Of a DNA stretch of 64,000 nt, positions 51,441 to 62,709 are shown one piece after another; position 1 is the stretch's first letter, and every line of letters starts with the position of its first letter. The position numbers were made by a program, and so were the translations under genes. Source of the stretch: Blastobasis lacticolella (lineage: Eukaryota; Arthropoda; Insecta; Lepidoptera; Blastobasidae); assembly GCA_905147135.1 (NCBI GenBank), contig LR990043.1:8281057-8345056 (forward strand), written 5' to 3'. A model generated the notes under the pieces. The model was not told the DNA's origin. It was given only the letters and a program-made list of their open reading frames with translations, and made no database searches.

Positions 51441-53494
51441 ATCCACTAATTAATACAACAGTTAACAGCCTCGCCTAACAGAAGATTGTAGCCCTTTGTT
51501 TGTAATGTCTATTTATAATATACCTCATATTAGCAAGGATACGAGGAAGGGAAATTTAATCATCTATTTTTTCAGTAGGTATCTAACAAGTCTCACACAT
51601 TGGTAGTGATATATAAAGTATACACATTTAAACCTAACTAACATTATTATGCATTCTACATAAACAAATCTAATTAAATAAGTAATCTAATCTAGTAAAA
51701 CATATCTCCTCGTCGGTCTGTTATCGCCCACTGATAGACAACTCTCAAATGTCCATCTGTGACATTTAGCCTGGGCTTCGATTCTAGTACGGAAATCGTC
51801 TCAGTTGCAGTAACATTACAATTGCATCGCATGTCAAACGGGTGATTGTTATTCAAAGGACAGATGTTGAGTTGCAACTTTCATGAGTTCGAACTTTTCC
51901 ACAATTCGTTTTCTGGTACTTTAGTTGCATTATGGTTTTATATGGCTGTTGGTACTCCAATAAATAAATTACTAAGTTGCATCTTTCTTAGTTGTCAAAC
52001 TGCCTTCAATTCTGTCAATGAAAACGTGTTAAAGGTCGAACAATCATTTAACTGCAATTTAACTGGGATGATGCTGCGATGTTACTGTGACTGACTCTAT
52101 ACCTCGACGTAGTTATAGTAACATCACAGTTACATTGCAACATAATAACAACTGCATTGCACACAAGAATCGGTACCCTGGAGGCGTGGGCGGGCGGTGT
52201 GCCGTTTGACGGCGGCGACGCGGATGCCTACGAGGCTAACAAAACACTGATTCATTCGACGTGCAAAGAATGCATAACTCTTGGATGTGTCTTACAAATT
52301 TTGTCACTAACCGGAAAATTGTTAATTTATCTTTTAAGTATTTTCGGAATATCGGGTAAAAATAACTTCTTTCATACTGTCAGTTGACTCACAGCGCTAT
52401 TGACTCCATGTAGAGACTTAAATGAGTTCGCTCCACACAAATTGTAAGTTGTAGTTAGTTTTATTTTAACGTGAACGTGTCGAGTGGGAGTTGTTAGTTA
52501 ATTTTATATAGAAAATAGGTATATATTTAGTGATATGAATTCGCACTCAACAGGTCGGGTCGGAAACGTATGAAGTAGTATTACTGAATAGTATTATTAA
52601 GGCTGCACATTATGGCTGCCCAATGCACTATCTGGAATGAATGAAGTCACGTCACCAAATATATTGGGAGTAACAAGACCGTCGCGTATTCAACCCGCCT
52701 GCGACTAACATGAAGTATACTATGTCTAAGTACCCTACTAATGTCTATTGACTAACAACACTTAGCGACACTACAAGTAAGCGACTCCATAGTACGACAC
52801 CATACAATGTAGGGTCTTTCTGCGAAAGAAATCAAAGGGTCATTGACGTGCAATCCATGCTGCTCGTGCTAAGTGCTAATATGTGACATTTTATACAGTT
52901 CCTGGTTGTTAGTGCTTACACTTTGTTCTACCAATCAGTAAATCAGGAGAAAGTATTCCTTTACCTTTCAGGGAGACTGTATATTGTTTTCTGAGATTCA
53001 TAACAACGTGTTGAAACGTGATTTCCGAATAAAGATCCATGTCAGTTTGTGGATACTCGTATTTCATCTCAGATCAAATAAGACGTAGGTAAATACAAAA
53101 ATTCTAATAGAACACGTCAATATGTATCGTTTGCTTCTTCCTTCGGAACATCCTATGGGCATGGAATGATAACGAAGACAAGGTAATGAAGGTAATATTA
53201 CCTACGCCATTATTTTTTTATACATACAATACTGTAATAAATCAAGTTCAGCAGTGAACTTCTGATGATGATCAATATCCTGTAGAGACCTACTAGTTCA
53301 CCAATGTCTTACCATTGGTCAAGTGGTGGGTACCACCCCATACCTTTTTCGCCCGCTATGTGTAGCGTTTGTAGGATAGGTAATCTTCTATAAGTATATA
53401 AATAAAATCTTAATCCTCTCAGTGACAAAACATCTGCATTATATATTGTTGTCACTTAGTGCCACTTGTTGTTAGGTGAGCCTCCTTACTCCTA

Positions 53495-53870
53495 TGCGAA
53501 TCGAGATCGACTAAGCTCTTCTGCTGGGGACCCTGCGATTGTTTGAATAGTCTCTGGAGCTAATTGCCATCGAGTGACAGTATTATTATTATTTATTTTT
53601 AAACTAACCGTGTGGTATCCGACAGAGTAGAATAGCGCCAACCCCTTACACACATGGGTGTCGTACAAGGCGACTAATGTTTTCGAGGCAAAAGATCCGT
53701 AGTCTCCGTAGTCTGGAAAATGGGCAAAAGCAATTTCCATTGTTATATTCAAACACTGCGATCTCCAACCCGCCTGCCAAGCGTAGAGATTATGGCAACA
53801 ACCTCCCCTTTCGTGGGAGAGGGCCTAAGTCCTGCAGTGGATTGTTACGGGCTGTGATGACTATAGTTGG
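53495..53870 (+). mobile_element. LINE-like element fragment
   Basis: Contains CACATGGGTGTCGTACAAGG with CGACTAATG, ATTATGGCAACAACCTCCCC and GGGAGAGGGCCTAAGTCCTG with CAGTGG. These motifs are typical of a common lepidopteran non-LTR element and its 3' end. A 70-base start segment is shared with 14735-14815. Confidence 0.55.
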
Positions 53871-54739
53871 AGATGAAATTAAAGATAAAAAATGTAAACA
53901 CGCAACTGTCAATGTCAAAGAGACTATCCAGGGGTATAAAACCTTTGGTTTGCAAAACCAAATGGTTATGCATCATGCTCACTTTTCAGTGTGCTTTACA
54001 ATGGCTGGTAAACTTTCGAAAACGAAACAAATAGATTTACCCCCATTTATTCAATTGAATAAAAACGTAATAAGTAACTCGGAAACTATTAGTCCTAGTC
54101 CTAGTTAGAAAACTCTAATATTAGAAAGAAGTGGCCGCCATTTTGAATCTTTGAACAGCATATATGTCTCGGCGTCGGTTAATCCCTCACTTTCCGAGCC
54201 TTTGCAATAATGTACCGTAACAACACAACAAATGTTTAGAATTCCTAACCATTACCAGTGGCATAAATGAAAATGACACATATTTTATTGAACCAGCACA
54301 AATACGAAACAAAAAAAACATTGTTCCCTATTTAATTCAGTAAAATATTTTTAGATATTCATAGGATTTTATGTTATTTTGAATGTATTCATTTCAATCA
54401 ATATTTCAATGATTTTAAATAATCTACCATTAGGGTTATTTTTTGTGTAGTGGCAACTCATTTGTTTACATTTTTTATCTTTAATTCGATCTCACACCTT
54501 AATCATGTTTTGCTGTCCATCATGTCGGCTATCTGCTCGCTTGTCAATGAGTAACATAAAAAAGGGAAGGGTCTCAATAGTAAGTATCTAGCTAGTATGA
54601 TACGTCTGCGTTACTTAACGTTAAGATATGAAAGTGAAATGTCTTTGTGTTCGCTAAACATAAGCACTTTGCACTTACGTATAACGGTATAACTTAGTGA
54701 AATATTCGAGTACCTATCTAATACTGATTGACGAGGTAT

Positions 54740-54830
54740 TTATGGGGAGAGACGGGCGACGGCGGGGCGCGGGGCGCGGGGCGCGGGGGCGGCGGCGCTA
54801 CTGTCCTCGCGTCGTCGTCTCGTCGGTTAT
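54740..54830. promoter_or_regulatory. GC-rich island
   Basis: GCGACGGCGGGGCGCGGGGC repeats, then a CGTCGTC-rich stretch. Simple-sequence-like; no gene. Confidence 0.3.
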
Positions 54831-55096
54831 GCAAATTAATTCTCGGAACGTCTCGCCCAGACGACTTCGAGCGATCCTCCTTTTGCCACTCGGTTCTGTA
54901 GGTAGATACCTGCGTTGGGATTTCCACGGTGCGGTTGTGAGGGGCATCACAGTACCGTGCAAGCGTGACGAGATGACGGTCAATCGATTTCAGTTAGTAA
55001 TGTACCTACGTATGTATAATCAAGTTGATGCGTACGAAAATAAAAAAATCGTGTATCAACCTTTAGGTTCATATGGTTCACTATACCTAGGTACAT

Positions 55097-55184
55097 ATCA
55101 GAAAGTCCATTCTATTACATCCACTGTATAGGAAAGTCCACTGTATCAGAACGTCCACTGTGTTGGAACGTTCACTGTATCAGC
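55097..55184. repeat. 17-bp minisatellite, locus 1 (about 5 units)
   Basis: Units of type ATCAGAACGTCCACTGT. Three consecutive 17-base units (55128-55178) follow two degenerate ones. The same unit makes up the array at 62121-62266. Confidence 0.85.
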
Positions 55185-56159
55185 AGAACCTGAATTATAC
55201 AACATAACCATTGACCCTTTCTTAGATTTTAGTGAGTGACATTTCTGACAAGCTCTAACAATCCCCGCATATCCCCTGCATAAATATCGTCGACACACAT
55301 ATTTACCTTTAAAAGTACGACTGAAAATTTAAGGTGGTAACATACCTATATTTAGATTTTTTTTGGCAACAATTTCAATTTAACTACTTTGTGACGGTGT
55401 GAGCCGGTAGGTATTTAATATGGGTACCGAAACTTGAATGTAATTATGTACTTTTCCTCTTAGCGAACGTGTTGTGTTACCTACCGTTTCATAGTCTATA
55501 GGTATATATTTTCTGACTGGTCTTTTCTAAAACGTATACCTAAATCGGTATTGCTTTCCTATTTATTCAGATATTATTTATATATCTCTTAGGTATTAGG
55601 ACGTCTCTTGACCACAGACCTCGATCGACGTTAAGTAGAGCCGGTCAGAACTTAGATCGGCGGTGCAGAAAAGCTAATCCTTGTCCTTGTCTTTGAAGGA
55701 AAAACCTATAACATCGTATACCTATCACAATTGGTTGTGGTTAGATTATTCAAGTTCAATAAAATCTGTTCGATTCGAAACAGCGATGTGCGAGAGTGGC
55801 AAGCGGCGTGCGTCACGTCGCCGCGAGATTACGTTTCGTTTCAATTACCCACCCACCGATAGGAAAATCATAAAAATGTATTCGCTAAATTGGCTATGAC
55901 CTAACGTGAAATCAATAGCACCGGTGTATTTGCTCAGTTGCCTTGTTGTATTTTATTGTGTTACATAGCGCTCGCCCGTCTTTCCTTTTGGCTTGGCGAA
56001 TATGTTGTAACCCTGCACGCGTTGGCGTATAGGGATGTCCCAATTTTCCTTACCGTAGCGAACCCAAACCCGAATGTGTTGTAGCCTATACTAGCCAACC
56101 GAAATACCCTTCGTGGTATCTTATAGATGTCAATATTCAATAATAACGAAGGGCAGTGA

Positions 56160-56450
56160 CGGGGTGAGGACGGCGCGCGTCCGGCCATGACCGCGCCGGC
56201 CGGCCCGGGTGCCACCAGCGGCGCCGCTGCGCCCGTATTTACATAACAACGCGCACAATCCGACGTTAACAAGTAACGCCATCGCGCCCGCCACCGCCAC
56301 GTTTATTCAATTGACTGTGATCGGGCGCGATGAATGATCGGCTCGGCACGAGAACGAGCCAGAGTCCACCCGCGGCACCTCCCCCAGCGCGCGCGCAGTC
56401 TGCCTTTCGTTCCGAGAACGCTGGCTCATGACGCCGGTATCTAGACCGCG
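56160..56450. promoter_or_regulatory. GC-rich islands (56160-56240 and 56340-56450)
   Basis: CGGCCATGACCGCGCCGGCC and ACCTCCCCCAGCGCGCGCGC. Candidate promoter or enhancer 2 kb before the first coding exon of the second gene. Confidence 0.35.
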
Positions 56451-56670
56451 CCTGTTTATATCAGCGCTGAACATTATTGTTTATGGGCTCTTTCGGAAAC
56501 CTAAGATGCCCAGTACTGTCTATATTAGTATGAATCAACTCAAATAACGCTAGAATATGAGTAAATTCGTATTAGGAATATTTGCCAACGCCGCTGTTTA
56601 AATTGCAGTGATATATGTAGATACTTCCGTCATGTAGGCCATATCAGTATTATATTATTGTCGGCATTAA

Positions 56671-57068
56671 GCCCTGCCATACGACACAATTTGTGATGTC
56701 CAATCAGATTTCCAATTGAATTGGAACAACCTGTGTCTCCGTCCATACGAGACAATTTGATTGCCAATTTGATTGTAGAATCAGCAGGGTGTCCAGGTCA
56801 TGCATGTAAAATTTGCCCAAATTAGTTTTGAATTTAATATGAAATAAATGTATTGCGAAAAGATTAATATTATGTCGTTGTATTTTATCACTAATTTGAC
56901 ATCCACCATTAATAAACCATAGTTGTTAATTTCCCCAAAATGAGCAAAAACCCCTCAATCTGGAGACCCTGATTAGATTTTCCACCTCACAATCTGATTG
57001 TCAATCAGATTACGAGACAATTTGATTGCCCATCTAGTCAGATTATAAAATTGTGTCGTATAGAAGGG
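56671..57068. mobile_element. MITE carrying a second, nested MITE
   Basis: The outer ends CCTGCCATACGACACAAT and ATTGTGTCGTATAGAAGG are inverted repeats. Internal subrepeats such as GAGACAATTTGATTGCC occur on both sides. A different foldback (56785-56971) interrupts it. Confidence 0.75.
56785..56971. mobile_element. Nested 187-bp MITE-like insert
   Basis: Begins CAGGGTGTCCAG and ends CTGGAGACCCTG, inverted repeats with one mismatch. The inside is AT-rich and unlike the host element. No coding capacity. Confidence 0.65.
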
Positions 57069-58439
57069 AAAGGAAGGGAAGTGGAATCAGTTTTCTGCTG
57101 TTGTCAGTTGTTAGTGGGGAAATCCCGGGTGCAATACCAAAGTAAAGTTGTTTGCGTATTTTAATGGCAGTCCATTTTTGCATTTCCAAGAAGATTCGAG
57201 GCAATGATACCCGCTAGTTATTAGCTAAACCGGATTCGTTCACGGTACCATGTTCCAACGAGTTGTTTACTTGGATTCAACTGTGCACAGGTAAAACAAT
57301 ACCCAGCTATGACTAACATGATGAATTTAATTTTGGCAATGGAAAGACTACTAGAATAACAAGAAATTTCATTCTATTAGTTATAAGTACCTAGTTACCT
57401 ATATTATCTGCACAAATGGCCAGACAGAAATAGATTATCGAAAAGGGAAGTAGGTACCTTTGTTTGTCAATTTGAAGATGCAAATGATGCAAGTAAAACG
57501 TTGACTTCCACCTTGTTATTACTGACTGAGCAAGGTGCCCCATTAACCGATAACACACGAAATTGCTTCTGAAATGGCTCTTATCGGTGATGACAGTTCA
57601 CATCCGCAGTTTAGGAATTTTTCAAGTTCAATGACATTCAGAAACGTCCACGTTGAACGCCATTCCGCTATTCATTGCCTTTTGCCTTATTTTGATCAAA
57701 GAGCGTATTACGAACAAAACGCCAAAATTATCAGCGAATTTTCCGGCACGTGTACACAGCGTTATCGACCTTTAATTTAATAGATAATACCTATGTAGAT
57801 ATTTGTGATTTTTAATTTAATAGCTATTTTATTAGAGCTTCTCTTTGTACATGGAAAAGCTTAGACACTTACAAAGCAATGCTGAGCAAATAAGTAGGTA
57901 CTATAACTTAATACCTACAACAAGAATTGTAGCGCGGCGCATCAAATCAAGATCTTAAAACCTTGGGTGTTGGTTGGAGTTAGTCAATCGTGGCGATTCC
58001 CGCACCACAGTTGCCACAGATTGCGACTCATCTACGCAGAGTTCGTGACGCGACGCGACAGCACCCATTTACAAGGCAAATACCGTCACGATGCGATGCG
58101 CCGGCGCAGCGCTGCAGCCCCGAATCGAACCTAGCCCCGCTTGTGCAACGCGCACCGTCGAACTATCTATTTTTCTAGCTAGATACCTACGTCGTTGCGT
58201 AGGTATATGCGCTCCCATCTATATTACTTACGTTTATTTGTCCACGGTATACAGAGGTTTAATGTATTTAGCCTTCAACTTTTCAAACTTCCAACTTTGC
58301 GACTGGAGCTTTTACTTGTTAGTGAGTTTTTATCTGACTGATTGGTTTCGTATTGCGAAAAGATCGTTATATGTTATCAACTTATCAAGGTTTTACGATT
58401 AAATAAGAACGATATATGATTGTAAATGTACTAAGGAAA

Positions 58440-58490
58440 AATACTAAGGTAAACGAGTCGGGCAAACAGACAAGCGGGCCACCTGATAGA
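58440..58490 (-). mobile_element. Antisense LINE-tail scrap
   Basis: GGCAAACAGACAAGCGGGCC then ACCTGATAGAAAGTG is the reversed LINE end motif. It lies just upstream of the coding-exon acceptor at 58555. Confidence 0.45.
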
Positions 58491-58555
58491 AAGTGCTTTA
58501 CATGATTCTTTACAAAAAGTATTATATCAATTAACATTGTAAACCATTGTTGCAG

Positions 58556-58795
58556 CCCCCGGCGCGGAGTGTAAGCGTCAGTGGCGGTCGCCGGGCGGGA
58601 GCCGGGCGATGCTGGCGCGCTGCTAGGGCGCCATGGTGGGCGTGGGAGTGGCCGAGGGCGGCGGCGGCGGCGGCGACGGCGGCTACTACGGCGAGTACTA
58701 CCCGCCGGAGCAGTACTTTGTGCCGCCAGAGATGTGCGCACACCCGCAGCAGCACCCGCCGCACGCGCACATGTGCACCATGCACGCTGATTACG
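58556..58795 (+). CDS. First coding exon of an unrecognised Gly/Tyr-rich protein
   Basis: Acceptor CATTGTTGCAG; the leader is 58556-58632; the start ATG at 58633 has G at -3 and +4. An in-frame TAG (58624) just upstream supports this start. The protein begins MVGVGVAEGGGGGGDGGYYG, then EYYPPEQYFVPPEMCAHPQQ and MCTMHADYG. Donor TTACG|GTCAGT leaves one base. The poly-Gly is encoded by GGC repeats. No signal peptide or known domain yet. A long-tailed scaffold such as an FNDC3-type protein (Pro/His-rich N-terminus before FN3 repeats) is one guess, weakly held. Confidence 0.75.
58609..58626 (+). promoter_or_regulatory. Five-codon uORF (MLARC) before the main start
   Basis: ATGCTGGCGCGCTGCTAG lies in the leader, in the same frame as the main ORF, and stops six bases before its ATG. 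Such close spacing can limit or permit reinitiation, so it may tune translation. Presence is certain if the exon is transcribed; function is inferred. Confidence 0.5.
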
Positions 58796-61361
58796 GTCAG
58801 TTGCACATCATCACCTTCAGTTAAACGCTCCATAGAGGCGAGAGCGGCGCTCGGTAGAAGCTACCGTTCCAGGCCAGCTACTCGCACTGAGGGAGATCCT
58901 GTTGCTGTTTTCTGTGTTGGTTACGTGTACTGCGCGCTCTCCCGCTTCTGTGTGAAAAGTTTATCTTCAGACGAGAGGGTTGCCTACCGAAAGCAAGTAA
59001 GCGACAAGCCTGCAACCTTTTTCCCCATGGTAGCCTTACATAAGAATGGTCTAAAGTGCAATGCAGACATGGGGTAAACATGATGTACGAGCCGCCGTGC
59101 TGGCAGCTCATAGGCTAGGTGATACGAGCGATAATACTAATTACTCGTAACTTGCTTCTGCTGGCTGGTCGCGAACTCGATACTAGTTGCTTGCTCAACT
59201 CAGTACCTGTTCTACGTATACATACCTACTCTATCCCTAGGTGGGAGAACTGCCTTGAGCGTTAAATACCTGTCCAATGACATCTCCTCTTTTTTGCCAT
59301 TTTATATGTCCATATTGAATGCATACATTGCGACCGCTTCTCTTTGAAGGCTTACCTACAGGGATTATAGAGTAGGTCTATCACCAGGTCTAGCTGCTGA
59401 TGTAGATACAGGGGTACCTAGCTTATAATTTATAATGAATTGACTGCAACGAGAATGGTCGACATTACGTTGATTATTGACGGATTCATGCTTGCTAGGC
59501 CTAAAATTGCCACATGTTGTTAAATGCTTATGTCGCAAGGCGAAAATCCATACTTACAGCAAATCGCAATTGCATGCACGTGTACCTACTATAAGTAATT
59601 GCATACCCAGGTATATGACTAATTCAATAAATACGGAGTTTAAAACTGATTATGTGTTCAATAAACTAGCTTTGGACAATTCAAAGTTTTGATAAACGGC
59701 TCAGTCGGCCGCAGTGTAAATCCCGCTTTACGAGTGGGTTTGAAAATTTTCTCATTGTTTTGTGACATACTTATTAGTACTACGCTTGAAGACTGATGCC
59801 TTGGTACTTTCAAAATTATAAATATTGTGTAAACTTGCCGCATTACCCTATCACTCTTTTTAAAATTAACACCTACGCTTTTAATTAGCTCAGTTAAAGT
59901 CACATAGGTAAGTACGTAGGTAAGTAGTAGGTGTTAAGTGAAATTACGCACTTGTGTGCATATCATTTTATTTGTGAGAATGAAGCCTATAATATTAAAG
60001 ACTATGGCTAATAATGCACAACCAATAAATGTCGCATTCTATTGTATGATTTATGTTTGGACTACATAATTGAGCAACCGTTAACCTAGATATAAAATAT
60101 ATTCATTCATTGTCTACATTTCTAGATATAGAACTTTGCGCGACATGACGGCGACATGCGATATCATTCTAGGTTTTTCGAACGAACTATAGATTCTCGA
60201 GTAGCTGGTGTTTAAATAAGTGGTAGCTCTACTTAGATATAGTTCGGTAGCTACTGGTTTTAACCTAAGTCGTAGTGCATGTTCAATCTCAACAAAACCA
60301 CAACGCCAGAAAATCATAGGAGATGGTTTTAATCGCCTTCTAAACAAAGGAATTCAAGGCTCTCGTGGGATTCCTGGCGCGTTGCCCAAGAGGCTGCGGT
60401 CGGCTGCGCCGGCGCCGCGCGGCCACGCAATCCGGCTCGGGCTCCGCGAACCGAGTATGCGGCGTGTTTCCGCCGAGAGCGCTTTGCATGGAGGCGCATC
60501 GCCTAATCCCGAGAACGGACACTTCTGCGAATGCCCAAAAAGTGACAAGAGTTCATTCATAAACCGCAAAGTTACGGACCGGAACGGACGGCGGCACTCG
60601 CTGTCAAACGCGAGCCAGCGGCCCGCGACGGCCCGCCCACGTGACTGCCCTGTCGTCAATGCATCCGTGCAAATCTAAGCTAATTACGAGTATACTTTTG
60701 GTAATTAGTGTAGTTGACGACCTCATAGCATCTGCTCATTCTGTGTTTATCAGCTTAGGTGCTATCATGTACACACCTACCTACCTACTCTATTTTACGT
60801 AGGTTACCTAAAGTAACTCGTTACGTTTGTTTACCTAATTAATGTTTAATAAAAAGCGTATGCCAAAGTTATCATTATGACGTATGTAGTGATATTAGAT
60901 AAACAAACCAATTGACGTACACCTCTTGAACAAAATTAATCATTTACAAAATACACATTTTGCAAATGATTTACGTACACACAACATTAATTGAAAATAA
61001 AATTTTATCTAAAAAAATTAGATATATCTTGGAAAATGCAATAGTGTTATGCGTGAAAATTAGAGCGACCTGTTAGCTAATTCTTTTTTTGTTGGATTTG
61101 TAATTGTCAGGACAAGGTTTCTATGTAAGAAAAAAAGCGTAGGTAGAGGGAAGGGTAGGTGTAGGTTAGGTGTAGGGTATGTGGAGGGTAGGTGTAGGGT
61201 AGGGTAAGAATAAGACACCAGCTCCTTATCCGAAGCGAAGTTTTAAATAAATTTATCTATTGTTACTTTTTCAAGTGATATAAAATCCCCTACTTTACAA
61301 TAAAATTGTAGGTATAATGAGATTTAAATGTTAATTCAAAAATTATTTTCCTATTTGGCAG
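58796..61361 (+). other. Intron between the two coding exons of the second gene
   Basis: 2.6 kb. It contains a GC-rich block at 60380-60520 with a 152-codon open frame lacking any family signature, a small hairpin at 60938-60972 and a G-rich minisatellite at 61140-61240. No further exon supported. Confidence 0.55.
61140..61240. repeat. G-rich GTAGGG-type minisatellite, copy 2
   Basis: GGGAAGGGTAGGTGTAGGTT and related units, then GAATAAGACACCAGCTCCTT. It parallels the block at 48775-48870 (G-rich array followed by GACACCA). Confidence 0.6.
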
Positions 61362-61552
61362 GCGGTATGCCGGTGGTGACCTCGGCGGCCATGATGCCCC
61401 AGATGATGCCGCAGGTGATGGACGAGAACATGCGCCACCAGCACCACTTCCTGGTGGCGCATCCCCACCAGCCGCACCCCCACCACCCCCACCACCAGCC
61501 CCCGCCGCACCACCAGCCGCCGCCGCCCCATCATCAACCCCAACACCATTAT
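61362..61552 (+). CDS. Second coding exon of the unrecognised protein (His/Pro-rich)
   Basis: Acceptor CTATTTGGCAG completes the Gly codon (DYGGMPVVTSAAMMPQMM). It continues with PQVMDENMRHQHHFLVAHPH and then about 30 residues made almost only of His, Pro and Gln. Donor CATTAT|GTAAAT, phase 0. Total visible coding length is 118 residues; further exons must lie beyond base 64,000. A His/Pro/Gln-rich N-terminus suggests a disordered region of a nuclear or scaffold protein, but gives no specific function. Confidence 0.75.
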
Positions 61553-62120
61553 GTAAATATGTTTACTTACCCATTTTTTTAGTTTACATAGCACAGTCAC
61601 AGAGATCTTAATAAGATAAGTAAATACAAATGCTATGTGGGGCACAAACTATCGAAAGCTTTGGCTACTCCTGCGCAGAACTGCACTACTACGCAATAAC
61701 TCTCAGGTGTCAGATACTATGGGTAAACGATGTCTATCGGGACAACTGGATGGCGACAAAGTCACGCGCATAACCCTGACTTATCTTATTTGGATTGCTG
61801 TGTATAGCACATACAGTGCCACCAACTTAGTTGGTCAGTAGACAAAAATAGAACGATCGCGGTCATTCAGTGAATGTCATTCCACTAACTCCTCTAGCTC
61901 TGCAGGCTACTGAACCAGGTCAGTTGATGACACCATAGGTAGGTGGTAGATCACTTAACTAGTGTTGTGATTTTGGGCACGAGAACTTTTTCTGCAATCA
62001 TCACCGTCACCGCTTAGATCTGCTGCTATGCTTTCGATGTTTTTGGTTTTTTAGGTACACTTGGTTATCATAATAAAATATCAAAACTATTAACTAATTT
62101 CAAAAATATTGGTTCATATA

Positions 62121-62266
62121 TTCAGAACTCCACTTTATCAGTATGTCCACTCTATCAGAATGTCCACTGTATCAGAATGTCCACTGTATCTGAATGACTA
62201 CTGTATCAGAACGTCCACTGTATCAGAATACCATTGCAACATAATGTCCACTGCATCAGAAAGTCG
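62121..62266. repeat. 17-bp minisatellite, locus 2 (about 7-8 units)
   Basis: Consecutive units of type ATCAGAATGTCCACTGT with 0-4 changes each, and a small insert before the last unit. Same unit as the array at 55097-55184, 7 kb away. Confidence 0.88.
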
Positions 62267-62348
62267 GGGTCGGGTAAATTCGGAATGACGAAGAGTGGGG
62301 TCTGACTGAACTTTCACGAGTGTGCATGATTTTAGGTCAATCGGAAAC

Positions 62349-62706
62349 CGGTCATCATTATCATCTTGGCGTTAATGTTCCGGTAGTGCTCTCGAGAACA
62401 AGGGCCCGGGGTCCGCCTTGACCATGATCCAAGATTTGATGATCAGATAATCACAGTGGAGGGACTGACCTCCGCGACCCTGCTACCAGGGGAACCTGAC
62501 CATATTGGCTCATGGTTACAAATTCAGTTGCCTGAATTTGCGGGTTTCATCATGATATTTTCCCTCACCGTAAAAGCATCGATTAGAATACAACTAATGT
62601 ACATAACTCAGAAAAGAGTCATTGGTACATGGCCGCAGCGGGATTCGAACCCGGTACCTCTCGTTCACGCGGTGGATACTCAACCGCCGGGCTACCGACG
62701 CTCTCC
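62349..62706 (-). mobile_element. tRNA-derived SINE, family 2, copy B (antisense)
   Basis: The reversed head CGGGATTCGAACCCGGTACC is at the right; the body has AAGGGCCCGGGGTCCGCCTT and GCTACCAGGGGAACCTGACC; the reversed ATCATT tail is at the left. About 80% similar by eye to 28128-28495. Confidence 0.82.
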
Positions 62707-62709
62707 ATA

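Larger units (their letters stand above)
23328..58555 (+). other. Putative 35-kb first intron of the second gene
   Basis: No convincing coding exon on either strand over 35 kb. It contains LINE and SINE fragments, MITEs, minisatellites and about 17 short GC-rich islands, listed separately. Elsewhere it is AT-rich with very frequent TAGGTA/TACCTA motifs. If the first exon at 23.3 kb belongs elsewhere, this is intergenic DNA instead. Confidence 0.45.

Noticed and set aside
52157..52245. Possible exon reading LEAWAGGVPFDGGDADAYEAN
   Set aside because: No convincing acceptor or donor in phase and no recognised homology; likely a small GC-rich noncoding block.
54697..55131. 144-codon + frame over the 54.7-kb GC island
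   Set aside because: Its first part is GC-repeat translation and its last part runs through the minisatellite; no homology or splice sites.
60220..60678. 152-codon + frame in the second-gene intron
   Set aside because: No recognised domain, poor start context, GC-rich centre with equally open frames on the other strand; kept only as a noncoding GC block.
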